A DNA stretch of 8,686 nucleotides, taken from Brevundimonas sp. UBA4609. Lineage in GTDB: Bacteria > Pseudomonadota > Alphaproteobacteria > Caulobacterales > Caulobacteraceae. Where the stretch lies: assembly GCA_002386585.1 (NCBI GenBank), contig DGIZ01000208.1:1-8686 (forward strand), written 5' to 3'. The notes beneath the pieces were generated by a model that was not told the DNA's origin, made no database searches, and worked only from the letters and a program-made list of their open reading frames with translations. The position numbers and the translations under genes were made by a program. The number at the start of each line of letters is the position of its first letter. Positions within the stretch are counted from its first letter, which is position 1. Shown in pieces: positions 1 to 7,092 of the stretch.

Positions 1-284
1 TTGCCCTCTTCGCGCGACAGCAGGCGGCCGACCGCCTCGCGCCGTTCCATCAGCAGGGTCCCGGCCCGGTCCAGGATGTCCGTGCGGACCTCGGGCGAGG
101 CGTCGGCCCAGGGGCCGAAGGCGGCGCGCGCCGCCTGGACCGCCTGATCCACCTCGGCCGCCCCGCCCTTGGGCGTGCGCGCCACGACCTGACGCGTATC
201 GGACGGGTTCAGGCTCTCGCCCGGCCGCGGCCCGGCGATCTTCTCGCCGCCGATCCAGTGCGATAGCTCAAGCGTCTCGGTCAT
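1..284 (-). CDS. Aldehyde dehydrogenase, N-terminal part (alpha-ketoglutaric semialdehyde dehydrogenase type); runs off the window
   Basis: The reading frame starts at an ATG whose first base is 284 and stays open to the window edge, giving 94 residues of a protein that is usually about 480-525 residues long. The visible part fits the N-terminus of the NAD(P)-dependent aldehyde dehydrogenase superfamily: a WIGGEKIAG strand, an NPSDTRQVVAR segment, the helix AVQAARAAFGPWA, and RLLSREEG near the edge. The NPSDT and REEG pairing is typical of 2,5-dioxovalerate (alpha-ketoglutaric semialdehyde) dehydrogenases, the last step of oxidative uronate and pentose breakdown to 2-oxoglutarate. That role fits the pectin genes beside it but is inferred, because the catalytic Cys and Glu lie outside the window. 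An AAGGAT ribosome-binding site lies at 292-297. The gene follows GH105/DUF4861 by 75 bp on the same strand and is probably co-transcribed with it. Confidence 0.85.
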   Translation of the reverse strand, partial: MTETLELSHWIGGEKIAGPRPGESLNPSDTRQVVARTPKGGAAEVDQAVQAARAAFGPWADASPEVRTDILDRAGTLLMERREAVGRLLSREEG

Positions 285-356
285 GGGGATCATCCTTGTT
301 GCAGGGCTGGATTGCCCGACGACGGCTGTTCGGACAAGGCCCTGGATGATCCCATG
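282..356 (-). promoter_or_regulatory. Inverted repeat that may fold over the aldehyde dehydrogenase ribosome-binding site and start codon
   Basis: The 10-bp arm at 286-295 (GGGATCATCC) is the perfect reverse complement of 344-353 (GGATGATCCC). The match continues by CAT/ATG after one bulged G (285). A second pair, AGGGC at 303-307 and GCCCT at 339-343, sits just inside. In the minus-strand mRNA, the upstream arm begins a few bases after the GH105 stop codon (360-362). The downstream arm covers most of the AAGGAT ribosome-binding site and the ATG. No T-tract follows, so it does not look like a terminator. The pairing is seen in the sequence; the function, translational coupling or control, is inferred. 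Confidence 0.45.
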
Positions 357-359
357 CCG

Positions 360-2606
360 TCAGAAGGTCAGGGCCGTGGCGGCCACGTGCGCTTCCCAGG
401 CTTCGCGGGTCTTGAAGTCCAGGCCGCCGTCCCAGGCGGAGCCCATGTAGTAGGTGAAGGGCCGGCCCGGCGTGACGCGGACCAGGATCAGATAGTTGTC
501 GGCGTCCTCGGCGAAGCCTTCGACCTGGACCGGGTCGACGGCGATGGCGATGCCGATAGAGCCGTGCTCGGGATTGGCCGGCTCCCAGAACATCAGGCGG
601 CCGTTGGCGGCGTCGCGGGTGACGAAGCCGGCGCCCGCCGCGTTGCGGCGCTTGGATATGCCGACGCCGACGATCAGGGGCTCGCTCGTGTCCGAGTTCA
701 GGGTCGAGGTCATGCGGGTGAAGCTGGAGCCCAGCGGCAGGCTGAACTCGCGCGTCTCCCAGACCTTGCGGGCCACGTCGACGGGCCAGGGGCGATAGTC
801 GACGCTGAAGCGGGCCTCGTCGCCGCCGGTCGCCTCGATGCGATAGGTCGAGAAGTTGCGGCTGGTCCACAGCTTGTTGTCGTACCAGACGCCCAGGCCG
901 CCCGCGCCGCGACCACGACCGACGTCGTAGTAGTCCAGCCCCTCGCCGCGATCGACGTGGTAGTTGGGGAAGCGCAGCTGGCGGTCCATGTAGGGATAGC
1001 GGACGCGCTTGGCCCAGACGTCGACGCCCGAGCCGGAGGGCGCTTCTCGCGCCTCCAGGGCGGGACCGTAGATGCGGTGCGCGACGCGGTCGTTCTCCCA
1101 CAGAAGATCGTCCAGGCGGTCGGGCGCGAAGCGGACGACGGCGCGAGGCTGCTGCTGGTCGGCGGGCGGCGGGGTCAGGCGCTCGACCTCGGCGGGGCGC
1201 CCCAGCGAGGACGGGTCATAGGCCAGGGCGCGGGTCGCCTGCATCTCCTCGGCGCGACGCTTGATCTCGGCCTCGCCGACGACGGTGACCGGCGCGGGCG
1301 GCGCGGGCGTGGTGGCGGCGATCACCTCGGGCGCATCGCGCGCAGGTTCGGCCAGGGGGAGGCTCTTTTGCGGGCCGTTCAGGTCGGCGACCTCCAGCCC
1401 CGCCAGGATGTAGGTCCCGGTGGTGTAGAGGCCGACCTCGTTCGGATCGGTCGGGACGGGCATGTCGCCGGTCTTCTGCGTGGCGCCGATCAGGCCGCTG
1501 GGCAGGACGTGGCGGTTGAGCGCGGCCCAGCCCTTGAGCACGGCGGGCTCATAGGTCGCGCGGTCCAGCAGGCCGTGGTTGATCCCCCAGGCCAGGGCGT
1601 AGACATAGAAGACCGAACCCGAGGTCTCGGCCTGCGGATAGAGTTCGGGGGCCAGCAGGCTGGCGCGCCACAGGCCGTCGTCCTGTTGCAGTTCGCGGAT
1701 GCGTCCGGCCATGGCCTGGAAGATGTCGACGTAGTCCTGACGGCCCTCGAAGTCGGCGGGCATGGCCTCCAGGGTGCGGGCCAGGCCGCCCATGACCCAG
1801 CCGTTGGCGCGGCTCCAGTAGACGGGCTGGCCATTGGCCTCGGTGCGGCCCTCGAAGCGCTGGTCGCGCAGGAAGAGGCGCTGCTCGGGGACCCACAGGC
1901 GGTCGATGGTGCGCCGGAACTCCTTGTCCATGGCGCGGACGTATTTCGGGTCGCCGGTCACCGCCGACATGCGCGCCAGAACTGGCGGCGCCATGTAGAG
2001 GGCGTCGGCCCACCACCAGATCAGGGCGTCAGTCTCGGTCGCGCGGTTCAGGTGCGGGATCATATAGTCCAGCCGCTGGCGCAGCGGCATCAGCACTCCG
2101 TCCTGACCCCGGCGCGAATAGAGCTCCAGATACAGGTCGCCGATGGTCTGGTCGTCGGCGTTCAGCATGGTCGGACCTGAGCGCGCGCCGCGCAGGCTGT
2201 AGTTGTAGTGCTCGGCCACGGCCGTCAGGAAGCGCAGGGTCTCGGGGTCGTCCGAGACGCGCGCCAGCCGCGCCGCGCCGATGTAGAAGGTCGCGGCCAC
2301 CCAATTGGACGACATCTGCGTCAGATTGCTGCCGGTCGACAGGGCCAGGGGACGCGAGGCCATGTCGGTGATCTGGGAGGAGGCGACGTATTCGACCGCC
2401 GCCAGGGTCTGTTCGCGCGAAGGGCGGGCGTCCGCGCGGAAATCCAGGTTGGGGCGCGGGCGCGCGGTCAGCCATTCGGCCTCAACGCCGGGGTTGGACT
2501 GCGGCGCCCAGGGCTCGCCTGCGGCCGATTGGGCGAGCGCAGGTGCGGTCAGGACGGTGCTGGCGAGCAGGAAGGCGATCGTCGGGGCGGCGCGGCGTAG
2601 CGTCAC
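360..2606 (-). CDS. Exported GH105 unsaturated rhamnogalacturonyl/galacturonyl hydrolase fused to a DUF4861 domain
   Basis: This is a 748-residue protein starting at a GTG. Residues 1-25 form a Sec signal peptide ending ALA before Q26, so the protein is probably periplasmic. Residues about 60-410 are a GH105 (GH88-like) alpha/alpha barrel. GH105 enzymes remove the 4,5-unsaturated uronate left at oligomer ends by pectin lyases. Visible family marks are NADDQ with D151/D152, the WWWADALYM segment whose D201 is the likely general acid, WSRANGW at 264-270, and TGTY near 396. Residues about 418-489 are a Pro/Ala-rich linker, and about 490-748 match DUF4861, whose activity I cannot name. Single-domain GH105 enzymes such as Bacillus YteR are about 370 residues, so this is about twice that size. 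The frame is open upstream as far as 2960, but that stretch lies in the divergent gene and its control region; the GTG has a good ribosome-binding site and starts the signal peptide. Confidence 0.85.
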   Translation of the reverse strand: MTLRRAAPTIAFLLASTVLTAPALAQSAAGEPWAPQSNPGVEAEWLTARPRPNLDFRADARPSREQTLAAVEYVASSQITDMASRPLALSTGSNLTQMSSNWVAATFYIGAARLARVSDDPETLRFLTAVAEHYNYSLRGARSGPTMLNADDQTIGDLYLELYSRRGQDGVLMPLRQRLDYMIPHLNRATETDALIWWWADALYMAPPVLARMSAVTGDPKYVRAMDKEFRRTIDRLWVPEQRLFLRDQRFEGRTEANGQPVYWSRANGWVMGGLARTLEAMPADFEGRQDYVDIFQAMAGRIRELQQDDGLWRASLLAPELYPQAETSGSVFYVYALAWGINHGLLDRATYEPAVLKGWAALNRHVLPSGLIGATQKTGDMPVPTDPNEVGLYTTGTYILAGLEVADLNGPQKSLPLAEPARDAPEVIAATTPAPPAPVTVVGEAEIKRRAEEMQATRALAYDPSSLGRPAEVERLTPPPADQQQPRAVVRFAPDRLDDLLWENDRVAHRIYGPALEAREAPSGSGVDVWAKRVRYPYMDRQLRFPNYHVDRGEGLDYYDVGRGRGAGGLGVWYDNKLWTSRNFSTYRIEATGGDEARFSVDYRPWPVDVARKVWETREFSLPLGSSFTRMTSTLNSDTSEPLIVGVGISKRRNAAGAGFVTRDAANGRLMFWEPANPEHGSIGIAIAVDPVQVEGFAEDADNYLILVRVTPGRPFTYYMGSAWDGGLDFKTREAWEAHVAATALTF

Positions 2607-2613
2607 AGGCGTT

Positions 2614-2619
2614 CTCTCC
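2614..2619 (-). promoter_or_regulatory. Ribosome-binding site that fixes the GTG start of GH105/DUF4861
   Basis: The minus strand reads GGAGAG here, 7 bases before a GTG at 2606-2604. The residues after that GTG form a well-shaped signal peptide. Upstream in-frame ATG codons would add a non-signal N-terminus of up to 118 residues that crosses the divergent GH28 start, so GTG is preferred. Confidence 0.7.
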
Positions 2620-2665
2620 GGTACGGACCCCGTGGCGTTTGGGGTTTCACTATTTGCTGATGCGT

Positions 2666-2678
2666 ACCATAAAATGGT
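2666..2678. promoter_or_regulatory. Palindrome ACCAT-AAA-ATGGT in the divergent control region
   Basis: A perfect 5-bp inverted repeat with a 3-bp spacer lies between the divergent GH105 and GH28 genes, in an AT-rich patch of otherwise GC-rich DNA. It overlaps TAAAAT at 2670-2675, a possible -10 element for the plus-strand GH28 gene, though no convincing -35 is visible. An additional TGGT-N5-ACCA pair (2675-2687) overlaps it. The arrangement suits an operator for a dimeric regulator, but the regulator family cannot be told from this alone. Confidence 0.35.
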
Positions 2679-2698
2679 CTTCAACCAGCGCAAGCCGG

Positions 2699-2714
2699 AA
2701 TGACACCGGTAAAC
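2699..2714 (+). promoter_or_regulatory. Operator-like motif AATGACACCGGT upstream of GH28
   Basis: The 12 bases at 2699-2710 are identical, and in the same orientation relative to the downstream gene, to the sequence upstream of the TonB receptor (7064-7053 on the minus strand). Here the left half-site TGACACC is intact, but the right half is degenerate apart from the ACCGGT core. It ends 53 bp before the GH28 start and 92 bp upstream of the GH105 start, so one regulator could serve both genes. The central CG and TGACAC arms resemble LacI-family operators. Confidence 0.4.
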
Positions 2715-2763
2715 CGCGACAAGACGCCGTCCATCTTGCGGCGCGACCACATGAGGAACGCCT

Positions 2764-4146
2764 ATGCATCGCCGCTCTTTGTTGCAACTCGGAATTACCG
2801 GCGCCCTGGCGACCGGCGTGGCGGCCGCGCCCGCCTGGGCGCAGGGAACCGGCCGGACCCTCGACGCCGCCGACTTCGGCGCGGTCGGGGACGGCGAGAC
2901 CATCAACACCCGTCCGATCCAGGCCGCCATCGACGCGGCGGCGGGGGCGGGCGGCGGCACGGTGGTGCTGAAGCCCGGCGTTTATCTGTCCGGCTCCCTG
3001 TTCGTGAAGTCGAACGTCACCCTGCTGATCGGGCGCGGCGCAACGCTGAAGGGGCTGCGCGACATCGCCGCCTATCCCCTGGTGCGCACGCGCGTCGCCG
3101 GGATCGAGATGGAATGGCCCGCAGGCCTGCTGAACGTCTATCGCGAGCGGAACGCCCGCATCACCGGCGAAGGACTGGTCGACGGCGACGGCAAGGTCTT
3201 CTGGGACGCCTATTGGGCGATGCGGCGCGATTATGATCCGCGCGACCTGCGCTGGGCGGCCGACTACGACTGTCGCCGCCCGCGCCTGATCCATGTCTAT
3301 GACGCGGACCAGGTCGAGGTGTCGGGCCTGAACCTGGCGCGTTCGGGCTTCTGGACCGTGCACGTCTGCTATTCGCGCGACGTGAAGGTGTCGGACCTGA
3401 TCATCCGCAACAACCTGGGCGGCCGGGGCCCCTCGACCGACGGGATCGACATCGATTCCTCGGAGCGGGTGCTGGTCGAGCGCTGCGACCTGTCGGTCAA
3501 CGACGACGCCATCTGCATCAAGGCGGGGCGCGACTGGGACGGCCTGAGGGTCGCCCGACCCTGCCGCGAGGTGAAGGTGCGCGACTGCATCGTGCGCGAC
3601 GCCCTGGCCGGCATGACCTTCGGCAGCGAGACCTCGGGCGGGTTCCAGGACATCGTGGTGTCGGGCCTGCGGATCGAATACCCCGTGCCGCTGGGAATCT
3701 TCTTCAAGTCGGGCCACACGCGCGGCGGGGTCATCAACAACATCGCCCTGCGGGACATCCACTTGCAGGACGTGGCGACCCTGTTCCGGGTGAATCTCAA
3801 CTGGTATCCGAACTACTCCTACGCCCAGATCCCCGCGGGCATGACGGATGTTCCGGACTATTGGCGGGCGCTGGCGACGCCGGTCCCGCGCGAGCAGGGC
3901 GTGCCCCGCATCCGCGACGTGCGCCTGTCGGACATCAGGGCGGTGGGCGGCAAGATCGGCTTCGAGGCCGCCGCCTATGAGGAAGCGCCCCTGCGCGACT
4001 TCACCTTCGAGCGGCTGCGCTGGGACGTGCGCGAGGCGGGGACCATCGCCAACGCCGACAACTGGCGCTTCATCGACTGCGACATCGACACCCTGGACGG
4101 AACGGGACCCAAGGTCACGGCGTCGCGCGGCGTGGTCGGCCTCTGA
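2764..4146 (+). CDS. GH28 polygalacturonase (probably exo-acting), exported
   Basis: This is a 460-residue protein. The first 26 residues form a signal peptide with a twin-arginine-like start (HRRSLLQLG) and an AWA cleavage site before Q27, suggesting Tat export to the periplasm. The rest is a GH28 right-handed beta-helix, which hydrolyses alpha-1,4 galacturonan bonds. DFGAVGDG (37-44) is the usual N-terminal repeat of the family. The catalytic Asp set is visible as STDGID with D226 and NDDAICIKAG with D247/D248. GSETSGG (287-293) replaces the GHG motif of endo-enzymes, as in exo-polygalacturonases such as that of Thermotoga. The RIK motif reads FFK (313-315), keeping Lys but not Arg. The segment NWYPNYSYAQIP (346-357) recalls pectin-locus GH28 proteins. 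A GAGGA ribosome-binding site (2753-2757) precedes the ATG by 6 bases. The gene is transcribed away from GH105 and ends at a terminator. Confidence 0.9.
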   Translation: MHRRSLLQLGITGALATGVAAAPAWAQGTGRTLDAADFGAVGDGETINTRPIQAAIDAAAGAGGGTVVLKPGVYLSGSLFVKSNVTLLIGRGATLKGLRDIAAYPLVRTRVAGIEMEWPAGLLNVYRERNARITGEGLVDGDGKVFWDAYWAMRRDYDPRDLRWAADYDCRRPRLIHVYDADQVEVSGLNLARSGFWTVHVCYSRDVKVSDLIIRNNLGGRGPSTDGIDIDSSERVLVERCDLSVNDDAICIKAGRDWDGLRVARPCREVKVRDCIVRDALAGMTFGSETSGGFQDIVVSGLRIEYPVPLGIFFKSGHTRGGVINNIALRDIHLQDVATLFRVNLNWYPNYSYAQIPAGMTDVPDYWRALATPVPREQGVPRIRDVRLSDIRAVGGKIGFEAAAYEEAPLRDFTFERLRWDVREAGTIANADNWRFIDCDIDTLDGTGPKVTASRGVVGL

Positions 4147-4172
4147 GGCTTCTTGTCCGGAACGGACTGTTC

Positions 4173-4203
4173 AAACCCCCGGCGTTTCGGCGTCGGGGTT
4201 TTT
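4173..4203 (+). terminator. Rho-independent terminator of the GH28 gene
   Basis: A GC-rich hairpin, AAACCCC then GGCG pairing with CGTCGGGGTTT around a TTTC-containing loop with one bulged C, is followed by a run of five Ts (4199-4203). It lies 26 bp after the GH28 stop codon. A small perfect hairpin, GTCCG-GAA-CGGAC (4155-4167), precedes it without a T-tract. Confidence 0.75.
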
Positions 4204-4231
4204 CTTCGCCCGAATGCAGGGAGCCGAACAG

Positions 4232-4261
4232 AAAAAAGGCCCGGAGCAGATGCTCCGGGCC
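4232..4261 (-). terminator. Rho-independent terminator of the TonB receptor gene
   Basis: Read on the minus strand, a perfect GC-rich stem of at least 10 bp (4251-4261 with 4238-4248) with a very short loop is followed by six Ts (4237-4232). It lies 32 bp after the receptor stop codon and faces the GH28 terminator, so the two convergent transcription units are separated. Confidence 0.88.
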
Positions 4262-4293
4262 GAGTGGTACGCTGAAAGGTTCAGGGAGGTGAA

Positions 4294-7023
4294 TCAGTAT
4301 TTCCAGCGCAATCCGATAGCGATCTCGCGACCCGTGTGACGGTAGTCCGAGATGCGGTTCGTCTCATCGACATAGCGATCGTTGTACTCGTCGGTCAGGT
4401 TGATGCCTTCCAGCGAGATCGTCATGCTGTCCGAGATGTCGTAGGACATTGAGGCGTCGACGTAGGTCGTCGCGTTCATGCCCTCTTCCGAGTTGCCGTT
4501 GCCGCCCGGGAACGACATCAGATAGCCGCTGCGGTAGGCCGCCGAGACACGGGCCTGGAAGGGGCCGTCCTCGTAATACAGCGTCGTGTTGAAGGTGTTC
4601 TTCGACTGACCCGTCAGGCGGTTCTTGCCGGCGGCGCCATAGTCGACCTCAGAGTCGACATAGGTGAAGTTGCCGATAAAGCCGAAGTTCGACCACAGGC
4701 CGGGCAGGAAGGTGAAGGGCTGCTGGTACTGGATCTCCAGCCCGTGCAGCGAACCGCCCTCGCCGTTGAGCTTGCGCGTGACCTGGAAGACGTCGGTCGG
4801 ACGCGCGGCGCCTTGCAGCAGTTCGTCGGGCAGACCCAGATCGCTCCAGACGATCGATTCCGTCACCGAGGTGATGAAGCTGTCGATGTCCTTGTAGAAG
4901 ACGGCGGCGGCCAGCAGGCCTTCGTTCTGGAAATACCACTCGACCGACAGGTCGTAGTTGGTGGCGCGGAACGGATCCAGCAGCGGGTTGCCGTAGGACA
5001 CGGTGCGCGTGGTCGGCGAGACGCCGCCGCCCGGGGTCAGGTCGCCCAGGGTCGGACGCGACATCACCTTGGCGGCGCCCAGGCGGATCACCAGGTCGTC
5101 GCGCGGCTCGATGGCCAGGTTGAACGACGGCAGGACGTCGTCGTAGTCGTTATAGGCGGTGACGTAGTCGTAGGCGTTGCCGCCGCCCGGCAACGAGATC
5201 GTCTGCCAGCCCTTGGATTCGACTTCCGTCTTGGCGTAGCGGACGCCGACGTTGCCGCGCACCGTCATGTTGGCGACCTCGGTGTTGAAGTCGGCCTGGA
5301 CGAAGACGCCCTTGTCCGTTTCGTCGACTTCGCGCTCGCTGCGGTTCGGCACCAGCGGGTCGTCGTAGACGCTGAGGAAGTCGTTGATCTTCGAGATGTC
5401 GGGAACGATGAAGCTCAGGTCCGACCCCGCCGGCACGCCGATCTTGCCGTCGATGCTGACGATCTTGCCCAGGGCGTCCACGCCGGTGATCCGGTCAGCG
5501 CCCGCCGTAGCCGTCTGAGCCCGCGCCACGCCCCAGGTGCTGAAGCCGTAGGTGCGGTATTCGCCGCCGGCCTTGAAGGTGATGGAAGGCGTCCAGTCGT
5601 ACTCCAGGGCGCCGGCGAAGACGTTGTTGTCGAAATCGCCGCCGCTGGTGGAGCGCGTGCCCTGGATCAGGGTGAAGTCCTTGCCCGAGGTGATGTCGAA
5701 GCCGTAGTCGATCATCGGCAGGCGATCGTTGCCGCGGAAGTCGATGGTGTAGCCGTTCACCCCCGCTTGTTCGAAGGCGTAGGTGACGTTTGTCGGCGTG
5801 CGAGCTTCGGATTTGTTGAGGCCCAGCTTCATGTTGCCGCGCAGGCGATCCGTGAAGTCGTGGCGGACGTTCAGCGAAGCCTGGGCGAAGGTGCTTTCAT
5901 TGCGGGTGAAGCCGTTTTCCGAGCGCACCAGCATGTTGTCGAATACGCCGTAGGACAGGGCGTTCTTGCCGGCGTCGATGGCGTAGTCGCGCACGATGAC
6001 GTTGTTGACGGCCGCGCGGCTGAAAGCCCAGGCCTCGACGTTGGGGCTTTCCAGTTCGGAGTTCAGGCGGGACCACAGCAGGTCCAGGACGACCTCGGTG
6101 CGGTCGCTGGGGCGCCATTGCAGGGCGCCGGTCATGCCCAGGCGGTCTTCCTGGGTGTTGCCGAAGGTGTAGCGCGGGATGCGTGGATAGAAGGCGTTCA
6201 GCAGTTCAGTGCGCTGGGCCTCCGTGGTGCAGGGGACGCAGCCGCCGAAGTTCTGACCAACGCCGTAGGCCTGGGTCGGGTCGCCCTTCTGCCACCGGGT
6301 CGTGTTGAAGCTCTCGAGGATCGGCGAACGTTCGGAATAGGCGATGGAGCCCAGGATGCCGAAGGTCTTGCTGTCGTTCGACCAGCTCAGCAGGCCGGCC
6401 GTGCGCGGGACGGTCTTTTCCGACAGGTCGTTGTAGGAGGCCTGAACCGACAGGGCGGAGTTGAAGCCGCTGTTCGCGAAGTCCAGCGGGCGGCCGGTCT
6501 GCAGGTCGACGGTCGATCCCAGCGAGCCTTCCTCGATCTCGGCCGACTGGGTCTTGCGGACCTTGATGCTGTTGAACAGCTCGGACGCGAACATCGAGAA
6601 GTCGAAGCTGCGGTTGCGGTTGCCGCCCGACGCCGCCTGGGCCTCCAGGCCGTTGATGCGGGTGCGGGTGAAGTCGGCGCCCAGGCCGCGCACCGAGATG
6701 GTCGTGCCCTGACCGTTGACCCGTTCGATGGTCACGCCGGGCAGGCGCTGGATGGCCTCGGCCAGGTTCTGGTCGGGGAAGTCGGCGATGTCTTCAGCCA
6801 GGATGGCGTCGACGGCGCCGGCCTCGCGGCGCTTGACGTTCAGCGCCTGCTGCAGGCTGGAGCGGAAGCCGGTGACGACGATCTCGTCGACGACGGTGGC
6901 GTCCTCGCCCGTGGTCTGATCGGCGGCGTCCTGGGCCATGGCGGGCGTGACGCCCCACATCAGGGCGGTGGCGGAAGTGCCGGCGACACAGAGGGCGCGG
7001 ACGTTGCGGAAGGGTCGTGCCAT
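4294..7023 (-). CDS. TonB-dependent outer-membrane receptor, Caulobacter/Xanthomonas type; probable pectin-oligomer importer
   Basis: This is a 909-residue protein, the usual size for the family. Residues 1-30 form a signal peptide ending AMA before Q31. A TonB box DEIVVTG lies at 46-52. The plug domain follows, with FPDQNLAEAIQRLPGV at 82-97 and the ISVRGLG segment near 109-115 typical of the Xanthomonas/Caulobacter carbohydrate-type receptors (TIGR01782-like). A 22-strand barrel should fill the rest, ending in an aromatic residue (WKY). It sits in the outer membrane and uses TonB-ExbBD energy for uptake. Specificity for oligogalacturonides is inferred only from its pectinase neighbours. Two Cys (C262, C265) in a GGCVPC segment are the only ones in the mature protein and probably form a loop disulphide. 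A GGGGAG ribosome-binding site (7030-7035) precedes the ATG. Operator-like palindromes lie upstream and a strong terminator downstream. Confidence 0.93.
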   Translation of the reverse strand: MARPFRNVRALCVAGTSATALMWGVTPAMAQDAADQTTGEDATVVDEIVVTGFRSSLQQALNVKRREAGAVDAILAEDIADFPDQNLAEAIQRLPGVTIERVNGQGTTISVRGLGADFTRTRINGLEAQAASGGNRNRSFDFSMFASELFNSIKVRKTQSAEIEEGSLGSTVDLQTGRPLDFANSGFNSALSVQASYNDLSEKTVPRTAGLLSWSNDSKTFGILGSIAYSERSPILESFNTTRWQKGDPTQAYGVGQNFGGCVPCTTEAQRTELLNAFYPRIPRYTFGNTQEDRLGMTGALQWRPSDRTEVVLDLLWSRLNSELESPNVEAWAFSRAAVNNVIVRDYAIDAGKNALSYGVFDNMLVRSENGFTRNESTFAQASLNVRHDFTDRLRGNMKLGLNKSEARTPTNVTYAFEQAGVNGYTIDFRGNDRLPMIDYGFDITSGKDFTLIQGTRSTSGGDFDNNVFAGALEYDWTPSITFKAGGEYRTYGFSTWGVARAQTATAGADRITGVDALGKIVSIDGKIGVPAGSDLSFIVPDISKINDFLSVYDDPLVPNRSEREVDETDKGVFVQADFNTEVANMTVRGNVGVRYAKTEVESKGWQTISLPGGGNAYDYVTAYNDYDDVLPSFNLAIEPRDDLVIRLGAAKVMSRPTLGDLTPGGGVSPTTRTVSYGNPLLDPFRATNYDLSVEWYFQNEGLLAAAVFYKDIDSFITSVTESIVWSDLGLPDELLQGAARPTDVFQVTRKLNGEGGSLHGLEIQYQQPFTFLPGLWSNFGFIGNFTYVDSEVDYGAAGKNRLTGQSKNTFNTTLYYEDGPFQARVSAAYRSGYLMSFPGGNGNSEEGMNATTYVDASMSYDISDSMTISLEGINLTDEYNDRYVDETNRISDYRHTGREIAIGLRWKY

Positions 7024-7048
7024 ATTTCTCTCCCCGCACCGAAGCCCG

Positions 7049-7062
7049 TGGCACCGGTGTCA
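7049..7062. promoter_or_regulatory. LacI-type operator-like palindrome upstream of the TonB receptor
   Basis: TGGCACCGGTGTCA is a 14-bp palindrome with one mismatched pair and a central CG, the layout of LacI-family operators. It lies 25 bp upstream of the receptor start codon, between the likely promoter and the ribosome-binding site, where a bound repressor could block transcription. Its minus strand contains TGACACCGGT, shared with the GH28 control region. No regulator gene is visible in the window. Confidence 0.5.
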
Positions 7063-7092
7063 TTTGTTGGTATGCTGTTGCGTATATTTGGA

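Noticed and set aside
282..356. Inverted repeat as a Rho-independent terminator of the GH105 gene
   Set aside because: The 3' arm runs into the next start codon and no T-tract follows.
312..2180. Long plus-strand open frame opposite the GH105/DUF4861 gene
   Set aside because: It is antisense to a clear two-domain enzyme; its low-complexity Gly/Ala/Val/Asp-rich translation shows no domain and is the expected shadow of a high-GC gene.
2627..2645. ACCCC/GGGGT inverted repeat in the GH105 leader
   Set aside because: Only 5 bp with a 9-base loop in GC-rich DNA; too easily found by chance to list as a feature.
2607..2960. Upstream extension of the GH105 frame by up to 118 residues
   Set aside because: It would cross the divergent GH28 start and control region, has no family similarity, and would bury the signal peptide; the GTG at 2606 has a well-placed ribosome-binding site.
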